Shown here piece by piece: positions 55,137 to 62,855 of a stretch of DNA of 64,000 nucleotides (position 1 is its first letter; every line of letters begins with the position of its first letter). The notes beneath the pieces are model-generated. The model was not told the DNA's origin, made no database searches, and saw only the letters and a list, made by a program, of their open reading frames with translations. The position numbers and the translations under genes were made by a program. The DNA comes from Candidatus Thiodiazotropha sp. LNASS1 (GTDB taxonomy: Bacteria > Pseudomonadota > Gammaproteobacteria > Chromatiales > Chromatiaceae): the NCBI RefSeq assembly GCF_964212655.1, contig NZ_OZ156465.1:1550001-1614000 (forward strand). Reading direction: 5' to 3'.

Positions 55137-55834
55137 GATACATCCCCTTTCTTGGCCTGTTCGTCCTGGCTCTTCAATCCTGCTCGAATCAATCGCTGGA
55201 CAGCTCGAGCTATTTTCCCTTGCAGGAGGGACTGCAATGGGATTATCTGGTTACCACCAGCGTCGGGAACTCGGTCCGACACACCGATTTTTCCATCCGC
55301 ATGGGAGAGCGGGAGTCGATCAACAGTCTACTCCATGCAGTACGCATAACCAGTGACGGCACCCGCTATTATATCGCCGAGAACAGCGCCGGCATCTACC
55401 GCACTGCAAAGCGCACCCTGATCGAAAGTAAACCTGCTATCGATAACTCACCACACTGGGTACTCAAATATCCGCTCAGGAACGGTACTCAATGGAGCAA
55501 TCCAACATACCCGTTCGTACTGCGTCGCGTCTATCCCTATGAAGAGGGTCTGACCCGTGGGATGAATCTTAAGATGACCTTCCAGATCATGGCCGAGGAT
55601 GAAACGGTGGAGGTACCTGCCGGCCGTTTCGACAACTGTATCCGGGTTCAAGGCGAGGCAAATCTCACCCTCTACGCAGACGCCCGCAGCGGATACCAGG
55701 AGATACTGATCAACACCACAGAATGGTACGCACCCGGTGTTGGCCTGGTGAAGTTGCTACGGGAAGAGCCTTTGTCGAATGATGTGTTTGCCGGTGGCGA
55801 GGTGGTTTATGAATTGAAATCTCTGCGACGCTGA
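55133..55834 (+). CDS. predicted lipoprotein of the stator-like operon
   Basis: This 233-residue protein has a signal peptide with a lipobox (LFVLALQSCSNQ), so Cys17 is probably lipidated. The mature part is all-beta in appearance, with LQEGLQWDYLVTTSVGNSVR near the start and VPAGRFDNCIRVQGEANLTL later. This resembles the fold of proteins in which beta strands end in a YELKSL-type tail. No enzyme motif is seen. It is the last gene of the four-gene operon and could be the outer-membrane part of the machine. Confidence 0.68.
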   Translation: MRYIPFLGLFVLALQSCSNQSLDSSSYFPLQEGLQWDYLVTTSVGNSVRHTDFSIRMGERESINSLLHAVRITSDGTRYYIAENSAGIYRTAKRTLIESKPAIDNSPHWVLKYPLRNGTQWSNPTYPFVLRRVYPYEEGLTRGMNLKMTFQIMAEDETVEVPAGRFDNCIRVQGEANLTLYADARSGYQEILINTTEWYAPGVGLVKLLREEPLSNDVFAGGEVVYELKSLRR

Positions 55835-55843
55835 ATCAACAGC

Positions 55844-55867
55844 TGCTGCAAAAAAGCGTTTGCAGCA
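55844..55867. terminator. stem-loop between convergent operon ends
   Basis: TGCTGCAAA (55844-55852) and TTTGCAGCA (55859-55867) pair with a six-base loop, ten bases after the lipoprotein stop. Convergent transcription from the dsrE-like gene makes a bidirectional terminator likely. Confidence 0.6.
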
Positions 55868-55893
55868 TTAGCCCTTGTCACCGGAAGTTTCCG

Positions 55894-56412
55894 CTAAAAG
55901 ATGGGCACCAGCTTATGTCCCTGTGTCTGCCAGCCGATGAGCGAGATGAAGCCATCCCCTACCACATCCATTTCCGGCAGAGTAGTAGCGTTATCCACCT
56001 CGAAGACACGGTTGGCGATGGCACAGACCTCCATTCGCACCCCTTTTGCCTTCAGTGCCTTGGCGGTATCTGCAATTGAATCAAGCTGCTTGCCATATTC
56101 CATGGCCAGGACGTCGTCAGGTTCGGTTGAAAGATAACGCACCGTCTCACCGATGAAGACCAGTACCATGTTGGGTTTCACGCCCTGTCTCACCAGACCC
56201 TCATGGGTTCCACGGATGATGTCGAGATAGAATGCTGTCTTCTGGGGATTGGTGAAATCGATAAGAAAGACACTGCGGGTCTCCTTCACCCCATTCAGTG
56301 CCATTGCATCGTTGATCTTTTCCGCTGCATTGGCCGAGTCCATGCTGAACAGCAGGAGGCCCATCAGCAAACCCCACCACCCTCTTTTTTGTATCGACTT
56401 ATTTATCATCAT
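55894..56412 (-). CDS. periplasmic DsrE-family protein
   Basis: This 172-residue protein has a signal peptide (GWWGLLMGLLLFSMDSANAA) and a DsrE/DsrF-like fold (SVFLIDFTNPQKTAFYLDII, VLVFIGETVRYLSTEP and VRMEVCAIANRVFEVDNATT). One conserved Cys lies in MEVCAIA. Exported DsrE-like proteins accompany periplasmic sulfur and quinoprotein systems, and may bind sulfane sulfur. I chose ATG at 56412 because CACAGGTG precedes it. The gene ends the mto cluster and follows tlpA on the same strand. Confidence 0.78.
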   Translation of the reverse strand: MMINKSIQKRGWWGLLMGLLLFSMDSANAAEKINDAMALNGVKETRSVFLIDFTNPQKTAFYLDIIRGTHEGLVRQGVKPNMVLVFIGETVRYLSTEPDDVLAMEYGKQLDSIADTAKALKAKGVRMEVCAIANRVFEVDNATTLPEMDVVGDGFISLIGWQTQGHKLVPIF

Positions 56413-56481
56413 ATGCACCTGTGATTTGATCGAAATGAACTCTGACACTGTTCAGCCAAAGACTGGAATCCAAAAAAAAAA

Positions 56482-57177
56482 TCAGTCAAGCTTTCTTGAT
56501 TCCGGCTGCAGGGTCTGTAGCTGATGCAGCAGTGCTGCATCGTCCCACTCCCGCTCGCCGACTGCCCGGTAGACGATTTCACCTCGACGATTCAGCACCA
56601 AGGTCGTTGGCAATCCCCGAACCTGCCAGCGCTGACTGATCCGTCCCCGGTGATCCAGCAACACGGGAAAATCGATGGGGAAGTCATTCAGGAATTCCTT
56701 GACCGCCTCCGCATCATCCCCCAGGTTGATCGCCAGCATGACGATCCCTTTGGGCTTCAACACTGTCCAGGCCCGGTTCATCGACGGTAGCTCGCGACGG
56801 CAGGGCACACACCAGCTGGCCCAGAAATTGACTATCAACACCCTGCCCCTGTAATCATGAAGTTGATGGTTTCTCCCTTCCAGATCCTGCAGGCGGAAAG
56901 CAGGCGCGGGTAGCGGCCTGACTGCAGCAAGCAGACCCTCAGTGGCCGATGCCTTCAATACAACTGACATGAATAGCGCAAACGACAGGATCGACCAGGT
57001 TAAGCCGGTCAGACTGTGCCCGAGGTAGCTGAAGGGACTCGAAACCTGTGCAGCTTGCCCACAGCCATCGACCGGCCAACCCGTATGGTCGAACCGGGAT
57101 AAAGAATAGAATGAATGTTCATTTCTGTCAACCATTTCACCCAGCGTTTTTCTGGCCTGGGAAATCATATCAGCCAC
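56482..57177 (-). CDS. TlpA-like thioredoxin-family protein, start uncertain
   Basis: This redox protein has a TlpA/ResA fold with WASWCVPCRRELPS and later GLPTTLVLNRRGEIVYR. A hydrophobic run (LTWSILSFALFMSVVLKASA) could serve as signal or anchor. The longest frame begins at GTG 57177, coupled to the SCO gene stop. However, a promoter-operator lies inside codons 16-25 of that frame (57103-57131). If it is used, translation must begin downstream, probably near the hydrophobic run where no canonical start codon was found. It probably keeps cysteines of a partner reduced during copper or haem maturation. Confidence 0.8.
   Translation of the reverse strand: MADMISQARKTLGEMVDRNEHSFYSLSRFDHTGWPVDGCGQAAQVSSPFSYLGHSLTGLTWSILSFALFMSVVLKASATEGLLAAVRPLPAPAFRLQDLEGRNHQLHDYRGRVLIVNFWASWCVPCRRELPSMNRAWTVLKPKGIVMLAINLGDDAEAVKEFLNDFPIDFPVLLDHRGRISQRWQVRGLPTTLVLNRRGEIVYRAVGEREWDDAALLHQLQTLQPESRKLD
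57103..57131 (-). promoter_or_regulatory. promoter with spacer palindrome, second mto operator
   Basis: On the minus strand TTGACA (57131-57126) and TATTCT (57108-57103) are spaced by 17 bases. The spacer GAAATGAACATTCATTC is a near-perfect palindrome. It matches the promoter at 61383-61411 at 24 of 27 central positions. It should drive tlpA and dsrE under the same repressor. Confidence 0.7.
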
Positions 57178-57736
57178 TTTCAGCCAATAACCCTCGTACC
57201 AGATCGAGAATATGCTTTGGTGGCATACCGTAGGGCACTACCGCGGTGAGCTTTCCCTGGCGGTCAATCAGGTAGAGGTTGGCCGAATGGTCGATGCTAT
57301 AGCCGCCATCCTCTCTTTCGTGTCTTTTGTAATTGACACGGTATTGCCGGGCCACCTGCGCCACTTCGTCCTCACTTCCGGTCAGCCCGACCAACCCTTT
57401 GTTGAAATAGTGGACATAGTCCCGCATCACTTCAGGGGAGTCACGCCCGGGATCCAGGGATACAAACAATCCCTGCACCCGATCCCCCTGATCATCCAGC
57501 TCATTGAGTACCGCAGCCACATTCGCCAGCTCGGTTGGGCAGATATCGGGGCAGTAGGTGTAGCCGAAGAAAAGCAGCACCAGCTTGCCCTGAAGCTGGC
57601 GCAATTCAAAGGGATTGTTGTTATGATCGGTCAGACTGAATTCGCCACCCAGCTCCTCGGTGTTGGCCCAGGTCACCGTGACCGAGAGTGCGCTGAAGAT
57701 CAGTAGAAACAGCAAGTGTTTAGCGGGTATCACCAT
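57170..57736 (-). CDS. SCO1/SenC family copper chaperone
   Basis: This 188-residue exported SCO protein has a signal peptide (LLFLLIFSALSVTVTWA), the copper ligands in YTYCPDICPTELANV and the distal His in YSIDHSANLYLID. SCO proteins insert copper or reduce cysteines in the Cu(A) site of oxidases. In mtoX clusters a SCO protein is always close by, since methanethiol oxidase needs copper. It begins directly after the SCO-MauG fusion stop (TGAATG) and ends overlapping the tlpA frame. Confidence 0.9.
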   Translation of the reverse strand: MVIPAKHLLFLLIFSALSVTVTWANTEELGGEFSLTDHNNNPFELRQLQGKLVLLFFGYTYCPDICPTELANVAAVLNELDDQGDRVQGLFVSLDPGRDSPEVMRDYVHYFNKGLVGLTGSEDEVAQVARQYRVNYKRHEREDGGYSIDHSANLYLIDRQGKLTAVVPYGMPPKHILDLVRGLLAESG

Positions 57737-59686
57737 TCAGCGCACCTCCACATCTGTACCGTGCACCCAACTCGGATCACCCTTTCCCACATCACCAACA
57801 GGCGCGGCAAAGGCATCGGCCACCAGGGTGTCCACATTGCCGCCGGTGAGGGATCGCATAAAGGCGACCAGATCCTGTTTCTCAGATTCATTTAATCCCA
57901 ACGGCCTGATCAAGGGATCGAGCAGCTCGTTTGCGACGCCCCCCCCGTCATAAAACTCAACGACTTCAAGCAGGGTACTGAAGGAACCGTTATGCATGTA
58001 TGGTGCCGTGAGCGCTACATTGCGCAAACTGGGTGTCTTGTACTTCCAGCGGTCGTTGGGATTTTGCGTCACCTCATACAGACCCACGTCAGTGGGTGCC
58101 GGTTCGCCCACCTGTTCGATGACCGATCGATCGATCTGCAGGGTCACACCCGGCGCCACCGTCACTGGCTGCGTCTCGGGCACTATTCCCATCGATTCCC
58201 TGTACCCTATACCGGTATTGTGCAGGCCATCGTCACTGAAGAGGGCATGCTTGTCGCCTATATGGTGGCAGGCCACACATCCCGCCTTGCCGACAAAGAG
58301 CTCAAAACCCCGCTGCGCTGATGCTGAGAGTGCCTGTTTATCACCCCCATAGTACCAATAATCGAAGGGTGAGCCTGCGGAAACGAGGGCGCGTTCATAG
58401 CTGGCGATGGCCATGCCGAGCGTCTCCATACTCACTCCCCTGCCATCGAAAGCAGCCTCGAAGCTACCCTCATAGTCATCGATCTTGCGGATCTTCTCCA
58501 GAACGTAGCCGATCGATGGATTGGCCATCTCGTTCCTGGCCAGCAACGGACCCCAGACCTGCTGTTCCAGGGTCTGCTCGCGCCCGTCGTGAAACAGCAT
58601 GGCGGCATAGGCCGAGTTGTAGATGGTGGGCGAGTTGCGCCGCACGCTACGCCCCTCTATGCCTACCGCCATGGCCAGCTCGTTGCTGGTGAATCCCTGC
58701 TCAGGGACATGGCACATGGCACATGAGAAAGTGTCGTTGAGCGAGAGCCTGCGGTCATAGAAAAGCTTTCTGCCGAGTTCGATCTTTTCCCGGGTTATGG
58801 AATTATTCTCCGGTACCGGTACCGGGGGCAGCCCCAGTGGCGGCTGTTCGATAAAGGTCATCAGATCCGCAGCCTGGCCTTTCCTCAACTCCAGATCGAG
58901 GGATCGAGTAACATAGCTCTCCTGCTCGTAACCCTGTTTATCATCCCCCGGTTTGGATAATTTTGAAGGCTCGGGGAGGCTCAGAGCAGCCTTTAACAAC
59001 CGACCTTGATTCTCTTCCTGCATCAGCAGCGTCTTCACATCGTTGATGATCAGATCGTGATGGAGAAAATCGACACTGTAGATATTGCGTATACGCTTTT
59101 GCGGATCGATGAGGAAGACCCGCAGCACATGGCTGTAGCCCACACTTGCCTTTCCGCTGCTGTCGACCTCCCGCTGAATCACCTGATTATAGGATTGCAA
59201 TATGGGTTGTAGCGCCCGATGCGAAGCGGTGGTAATGAACTGCCACTCCCCTGAACTTCCGGCATAACGAAAATTATTGGCATAGAGTTTCATCACCTCC
59301 GGCGTGTCGACTTCGGGATCGAAACTCAGACTGATCAGCTTCAGCCTGTCGGCCAACATCGCATCCCTTTTCATCGCCGATTTGATCTTATAGAAGACAT
59401 GGGAAGAGAGCGGGCATCCGTTAACGTCGCTGCAAGTACTGTAGATAAACGCCAACAGGACATAGCGGTCATTGAAGAGGTCGTGCAGACGCTGCTGTTT
59501 CCCTTCGCTGTTGAGCACCAAACCATTCCCTGCCTCACCTAGCGGTGGCAGGGAATAACCGCCTATCGCCGGCAGTGTGTAGCCCAACTCACCATAGCCT
59601 GGCGCTGAATCGGATAACGGATCGGCTGACGCTGTTGAAATCAGGATGGCGGCAAGCCAGACAGATCTTATAAATAGATTATGCAT
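57737..59686 (-). CDS. fusion of a SCO-like domain with a MauG-type di-haem peroxidase
   Basis: This 649-residue exported protein joins two families. After a signal peptide (VWLAAILISTASA), residues about 60-225 form a SCO-like domain. Its cysteine pair is Cys85 and Cys91 (STCSDVNGCPLSS), spaced by five rather than three, and His186 (GYSHVLRVFLID) completes the site. Residues about 285-649 form a MauG/cytochrome c peroxidase domain with two haem motifs, SCAMCHVPEQG (322-326) and GCVACHHIG (470-474). In known mtoX operons SCO and MauG are separate genes. Here they are one, and a free SCO follows. It probably matures the MtoX cofactor and delivers copper in one step. Confidence 0.87.
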   Translation of the reverse strand: MHNLFIRSVWLAAILISTASADPLSDSAPGYGELGYTLPAIGGYSLPPLGEAGNGLVLNSEGKQQRLHDLFNDRYVLLAFIYSTCSDVNGCPLSSHVFYKIKSAMKRDAMLADRLKLISLSFDPEVDTPEVMKLYANNFRYAGSSGEWQFITTASHRALQPILQSYNQVIQREVDSSGKASVGYSHVLRVFLIDPQKRIRNIYSVDFLHHDLIINDVKTLLMQEENQGRLLKAALSLPEPSKLSKPGDDKQGYEQESYVTRSLDLELRKGQAADLMTFIEQPPLGLPPVPVPENNSITREKIELGRKLFYDRRLSLNDTFSCAMCHVPEQGFTSNELAMAVGIEGRSVRRNSPTIYNSAYAAMLFHDGREQTLEQQVWGPLLARNEMANPSIGYVLEKIRKIDDYEGSFEAAFDGRGVSMETLGMAIASYERALVSAGSPFDYWYYGGDKQALSASAQRGFELFVGKAGCVACHHIGDKHALFSDDGLHNTGIGYRESMGIVPETQPVTVAPGVTLQIDRSVIEQVGEPAPTDVGLYEVTQNPNDRWKYKTPSLRNVALTAPYMHNGSFSTLLEVVEFYDGGGVANELLDPLIRPLGLNESEKQDLVAFMRSLTGGNVDTLVADAFAAPVGDVGKGDPSWVHGTDVEVR

Positions 59687-59703
59687 AGGTGCTCCCAGAC
59701 AGC

Positions 59704-59739
59704 GGCAACCCTGACAGAGATCTATCCGACAGGGTTGCC
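59704..59739 (-). other. stem-loop between mtoX and the SCO-MauG gene
   Basis: GGCAACCCTG (59704-59713) and CAGGGTTGCC (59730-59739) form a 10-bp stem with a 16-base loop, about 40 bases after the mtoX stop. No T-run follows. It may stabilise the mtoX message relative to the downstream genes. Confidence 0.6.
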
Positions 59740-59778
59740 TCCCTCCGGATGCCTGTCAGACACCCGGAACTGCCTGTA

Positions 59779-61167
59779 TCACTTGACGATGGACTCCAGA
59801 CTGGCTACGGAGACCTCCTTTTCCTCAGGCCTGACTGCACCATAGAGGGAGTAAGCACCGAAACGCATCTGGTGGGCGCGGCCGAGTTTCTCTTTATTGA
59901 AGTCGATAGCGAATTTCTCCACCAGCTTTTTGCCGTCCCAGACATAGCTCTTGAAGAACTGTTCGTTATCCTCGCCCTTCTTATCCCAGTTGGCCAGCAG
60001 CGAAGAGGTGTAATAGATACGGGTACTGTCCCAGCTGGAGGAAGCCATATTGACCTGGCGGCCGATCTTCTTTTCATAGACCTGCTTGGGATTGTGCGGA
60101 TCGGTCATGTCGAAGAGCCGGGTCTTGCCGTCCATAAAGGTGTTGACCCAGAGCCGGCTATCGTCGGAACTGATGGAGATATCCACCGGCAATGGCACCT
60201 TGGAAGGATCGCCGATATCGGCCACGGCCTTGGCCTGCCACTCGCCGTTCTCATCCTCATAGATCAGGTGCAGCTTGGAGGTGAGTGCCGTGGAGGTGAT
60301 ACACCAGTTATGGTTCGGCTGCCAGGCACAACGGATCTCCAGCGGCGCACCGGGTACGTCGAAGACTTTTTTCGGCTTCTTGCTGTGCAGGTCCCACAAC
60401 ACCACGGTGTTACCGAAGCGTTTCATCGCCTCCTTGTCCTGCAGCATCTTGCCGAAGTCCATCATGTAGTTGGACCAACCTGTGAACGAGGAAGTGAGCA
60501 TGATGTTACGTCGCGGCAATACACGCACGTCATAGTTGTAGCCGTCAGCGTACTTGCCGGTCTTCTCCGCGCCGCGCAGGTTCTGATCCGTGGGCATCCA
60601 GTGGGTTGCCACATACTCTCCCTCGTTGGTGTATTCAACCAGGGCGGTGCGGCCGCCGTGGTCTTTGTTGTTGGAGAGACCGGTGATCATGATACGTCCC
60701 GGCAAGGCATAGGTAGTGTGGGGCCCGACCACGCCGCCGCTTTTCTCCACAAAATCGGTAACGACCTTGTGCAGCTTGGGCTTGGCCGGATCGCTGTGGA
60801 CGTCGAAGATGAAGAGTTTGTTGGTATCGAGACCGCCTGCCCAGAGATAGTGCCGGTCATCGGTGAAGCCGGAGTGATGGGCCTCGTTGCGACCGCCTAC
60901 CGACAGGCTGTGGACCACCTTGCCGTAGTTGGATGAGTTCGGATTGACGTCAATGGTCACCAGCTTGTCCTGACCGTCTCCCAATCCCTCGATGCCGAGG
61001 GTCCAGACATAGACGAAATCCTCCTGGCCGACAATCTTGGCCATGTAGGGTGACTGGCAGGTTTCATCGGCCTGCAGTGGCAGAACCGCACCGAAAAGGG
61101 TGGTCCCGAGAGCCAGGGCGGATGCCAAGGCAATGGACTTGGCGGGCTTTTTCTTGAATAGCCTCAT
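59779..61167 (-). CDS. mtoX: methanethiol oxidase, SBP56 family
   Basis: MtoX oxidises methanethiol to formaldehyde, hydrogen sulfide and hydrogen peroxide in the periplasm, using copper. The 462-residue protein has a signal peptide (SIALASALALGTTLFGAVLP), then DETCQSPYMAKIVGQEDFVY, the start of the SBP56 family. Conserved segments are GGRNEAHHSGFTDDRHYLWA, GPHTTYALPGRIMITGLSN, LSNNKDHGGRTALVEY and VPLPVDISISSDDSRLWVNT. The context of SCO and MauG genes downstream is that of Hyphomicrobium mtoX. The product sulfide suits a sulfur oxidiser. A clear promoter-operator lies upstream. An alternative reading as a human-type selenium-binding protein is the same family. Confidence 0.93.
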   Translation of the reverse strand: MRLFKKKPAKSIALASALALGTTLFGAVLPLQADETCQSPYMAKIVGQEDFVYVWTLGIEGLGDGQDKLVTIDVNPNSSNYGKVVHSLSVGGRNEAHHSGFTDDRHYLWAGGLDTNKLFIFDVHSDPAKPKLHKVVTDFVEKSGGVVGPHTTYALPGRIMITGLSNNKDHGGRTALVEYTNEGEYVATHWMPTDQNLRGAEKTGKYADGYNYDVRVLPRRNIMLTSSFTGWSNYMMDFGKMLQDKEAMKRFGNTVVLWDLHSKKPKKVFDVPGAPLEIRCAWQPNHNWCITSTALTSKLHLIYEDENGEWQAKAVADIGDPSKVPLPVDISISSDDSRLWVNTFMDGKTRLFDMTDPHNPKQVYEKKIGRQVNMASSSWDSTRIYYTSSLLANWDKKGEDNEQFFKSYVWDGKKLVEKFAIDFNKEKLGRAHQMRFGAYSLYGAVRPEEKEVSVASLESIVK

Positions 61168-61293
61168 AGTTTCAACCTCCGTTGGTATTAATTTTTACTG
61201 CTATCGTGCGTTACCTCAGCCCTCCTCCTGCAGTTGGCCTATTTTGACTGCGCGCTGCTCCGCACAGTCTGGAAATACTACTCGTTACGCTTA

Positions 61294-61312
61294 TTTGCCG
61301 ATGATCCTTCGG
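61294..61312. other. hairpin in the mtoX leader
   Basis: TGCCGA (61294-61299) pairs with TCGGCA (61307-61312) in the 209-base leader that runs from the promoter at 61383 to the mtoX ATG. A regulatory role is a guess. Confidence 0.35.
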
Positions 61313-61382
61313 CATGAAAACCGTCTTTACTCTTCCAGTCCCGCTGCGGAACAGCAGGTAGAGAGGTACGCGGCTAAAAGGA

Positions 61383-61411
61383 AAAATAGAATGAATATTC
61401 ATTCTTGTCAA
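61383..61411 (-). promoter_or_regulatory. mtoX promoter with TetR-type operator in the spacer
   Basis: On the minus strand TTGACA (61411-61406) and TATTTT (61388-61383) are spaced by exactly 17 bases. The spacer and flanks form the perfect palindrome AGAATGAATATTCATTCT (61388-61405). It lies 56 bases before the divergent TetR gene and is repeated at 57103. A repressor bound here would block both mtoX and its own gene. Confidence 0.8.
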
Positions 61412-61466
61412 ATTTTTTACTATGCTGGGTATAATTGCCGACAAAATAAACCTATTAGGAACCCGC

Positions 61467-62099
61467 ATGCCCCATCTTAAAAAAATCACCCCGGCCAACG
61501 CCCCAGTGGACTGCCGCATTCTGAGCACAGCCCTCGACCTTTTTGTCGAACGGGGTTTTCACAACGTCTCGATACACGACATCCAGAAACAGGCCAACGT
61601 CAGCATCGGCTCTATCTACAACCACTTCGGCGGTAAAGAGGGCGTTGCCAAGGCGCTCTTCTACCATCTGATCAGGGAGATGGAGGAGTTGGTGGAGGAT
61701 GTCATCACCGAGGATCTGAGTTTTCGGGAGAGCTGCAACCGCATCATCTACCTGCTCTTTGAATACACCGAAACAAAGCGCAATATCATCTCCTACGTAC
61801 TGCATGCCAAACACCATGAGTTTCTGCCCGATGAGCCCCCGATCTGCAGCTCCACCCCTTTCAAGACTATGCGTAACATCGTGCAGAAGGGGATAGAGTC
61901 GGGCGAGATCCGGCAAGGCGACCCCTGGGTCGTCGCCTCCAACATCTTCGGCGGCGCCATCCGCTTGATCCACCTGCGTCTGGACGGCGTGCTTAACGAG
62001 CCTCTGCCCAATCTGTACGAAGAACTGATCGACTGTATGTGGCATGGCATGATGCCGACTTCGGTGAGCGAGGTAGTGGCAATAAGACCTACGGGTTGA
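61467..62099 (+). CDS. TetR family repressor of the mto cluster
   Basis: This 210-residue TetR regulator has a helix-turn-helix (NVSIHDIQKQANVSIGSIYN, then HFGGKEGVAKALFYHL). The C-terminal ligand domain is all-helical (YVLHAKHHEFLPDEPPICSS). I chose ATG at 61467 because TAGGAACCCGC precedes it; the frame open to 61422 adds 15 residues overlapping the operator. It is divergent from mtoX. The palindrome between the two genes and its second copy before tlpA-dsrE make it the likely repressor of both promoters. The ligand may be a methylated sulfur compound, which is inference. Confidence 0.88.
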   Translation: MPHLKKITPANAPVDCRILSTALDLFVERGFHNVSIHDIQKQANVSIGSIYNHFGGKEGVAKALFYHLIREMEELVEDVITEDLSFRESCNRIIYLLFEYTETKRNIISYVLHAKHHEFLPDEPPICSSTPFKTMRNIVQKGIESGEIRQGDPWVVASNIFGGAIRLIHLRLDGVLNEPLPNLYEELIDCMWHGMMPTSVSEVVAIRPTG

Positions 62100-62285
62100 G
62101 CCTGAAAAATCGCCACTCGGCATTGCTCGTCGTCCATTTGGCACAATCGAATCCCTCTACTTGTGCTTTGATTGGCGCTTTGTTAGAGACAAAAGGGCCA
62201 ATTGGATGAGCGTTAACTGGCTCTGGATCGTGAACGCGATAGTGCGACAGTTTGTGATCGGAAATACCCGTCATTTTTCACTCAA

Positions 62286-62849
62286 TTAGAAAGGGACCGG
62301 AACGCCGGGGACGAGTTCCAACCCCGCCTCATACCATCCGTCACTGCCTTCCGGATACCAATAGAGATTTCTATAGCCCAGCGCATCTGCCCGCTTTACC
62401 GCGTTCCAGGACATCCAACAATCGACCACACAATAGAAGACCAACGCTCTATCCCTGTCACCCAGGGTGAGGCGTTCAAGGTTGGTTTGCATATAGGCAT
62501 GCATGCGTGAATCGAGATAGCCATATCCCACATTCGGCAACCAGGTGCTTCCCGGAATATGCCATCGCTGTCTGCTCGGCAGCCAGGCGATACCGAACTC
62601 CTCCGTCTCCGGACGCAGGGTGATTGCCTGGACATCCAATAACAACGGATTCTGCCGACGTATCAATTCGACAAGCAACCTGGTATCGAGGCGTTTTCCA
62701 GCGGGCGGCATCTCGGGCAGAGGTGCGCGATAACGGGCAATGCGGTAACCCTCCGGTGAAAAGAGCGGACTATCGGTCGCAAGCGTGACGGTAGGCTGTA
62801 GCGAAAGAATGGCGCATAGGATTGTCTCGGCAAAGGTGCGCATTCTCAT
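62286..62849 (-). CDS. PQQ-associated CXXCW-type rhodanese-like protein
   Basis: This 187-residue exported protein (signal ETILCAILSLQPTVTLA) belongs to the PQQ-dependent catabolism-associated CXXCW family, a rhodanese-like fold. The signature is Cys140 and Cys144-Trp145 in VFYCVVDCWMSWNAVKRADA; three residues separate the cysteines here. LLDVQAITLRP and GSTWLPNVGYG are also typical. Members are encoded with PQQ alcohol dehydrogenases and their cytochromes. It is the third gene of a minus-strand set whose first genes run off the right edge. The role is not known. Confidence 0.85.
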   Translation of the reverse strand: MRMRTFAETILCAILSLQPTVTLATDSPLFSPEGYRIARYRAPLPEMPPAGKRLDTRLLVELIRRQNPLLLDVQAITLRPETEEFGIAWLPSRQRWHIPGSTWLPNVGYGYLDSRMHAYMQTNLERLTLGDRDRALVFYCVVDCWMSWNAVKRADALGYRNLYWYPEGSDGWYEAGLELVPGVPVPF

Positions 62850-62855
62850 GCCGGG

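Noticed and set aside
59689-60936. 415-codon frame opposite mtoX
   Set aside because: Antisense shadow; signal peptide and SBP56 motifs are on the minus strand.
62089-62274. 61-codon minus-strand frame between tetR and the CXXCW gene
   Set aside because: It could be a gene remnant, but has no domain or ribosome binding site that I can support.
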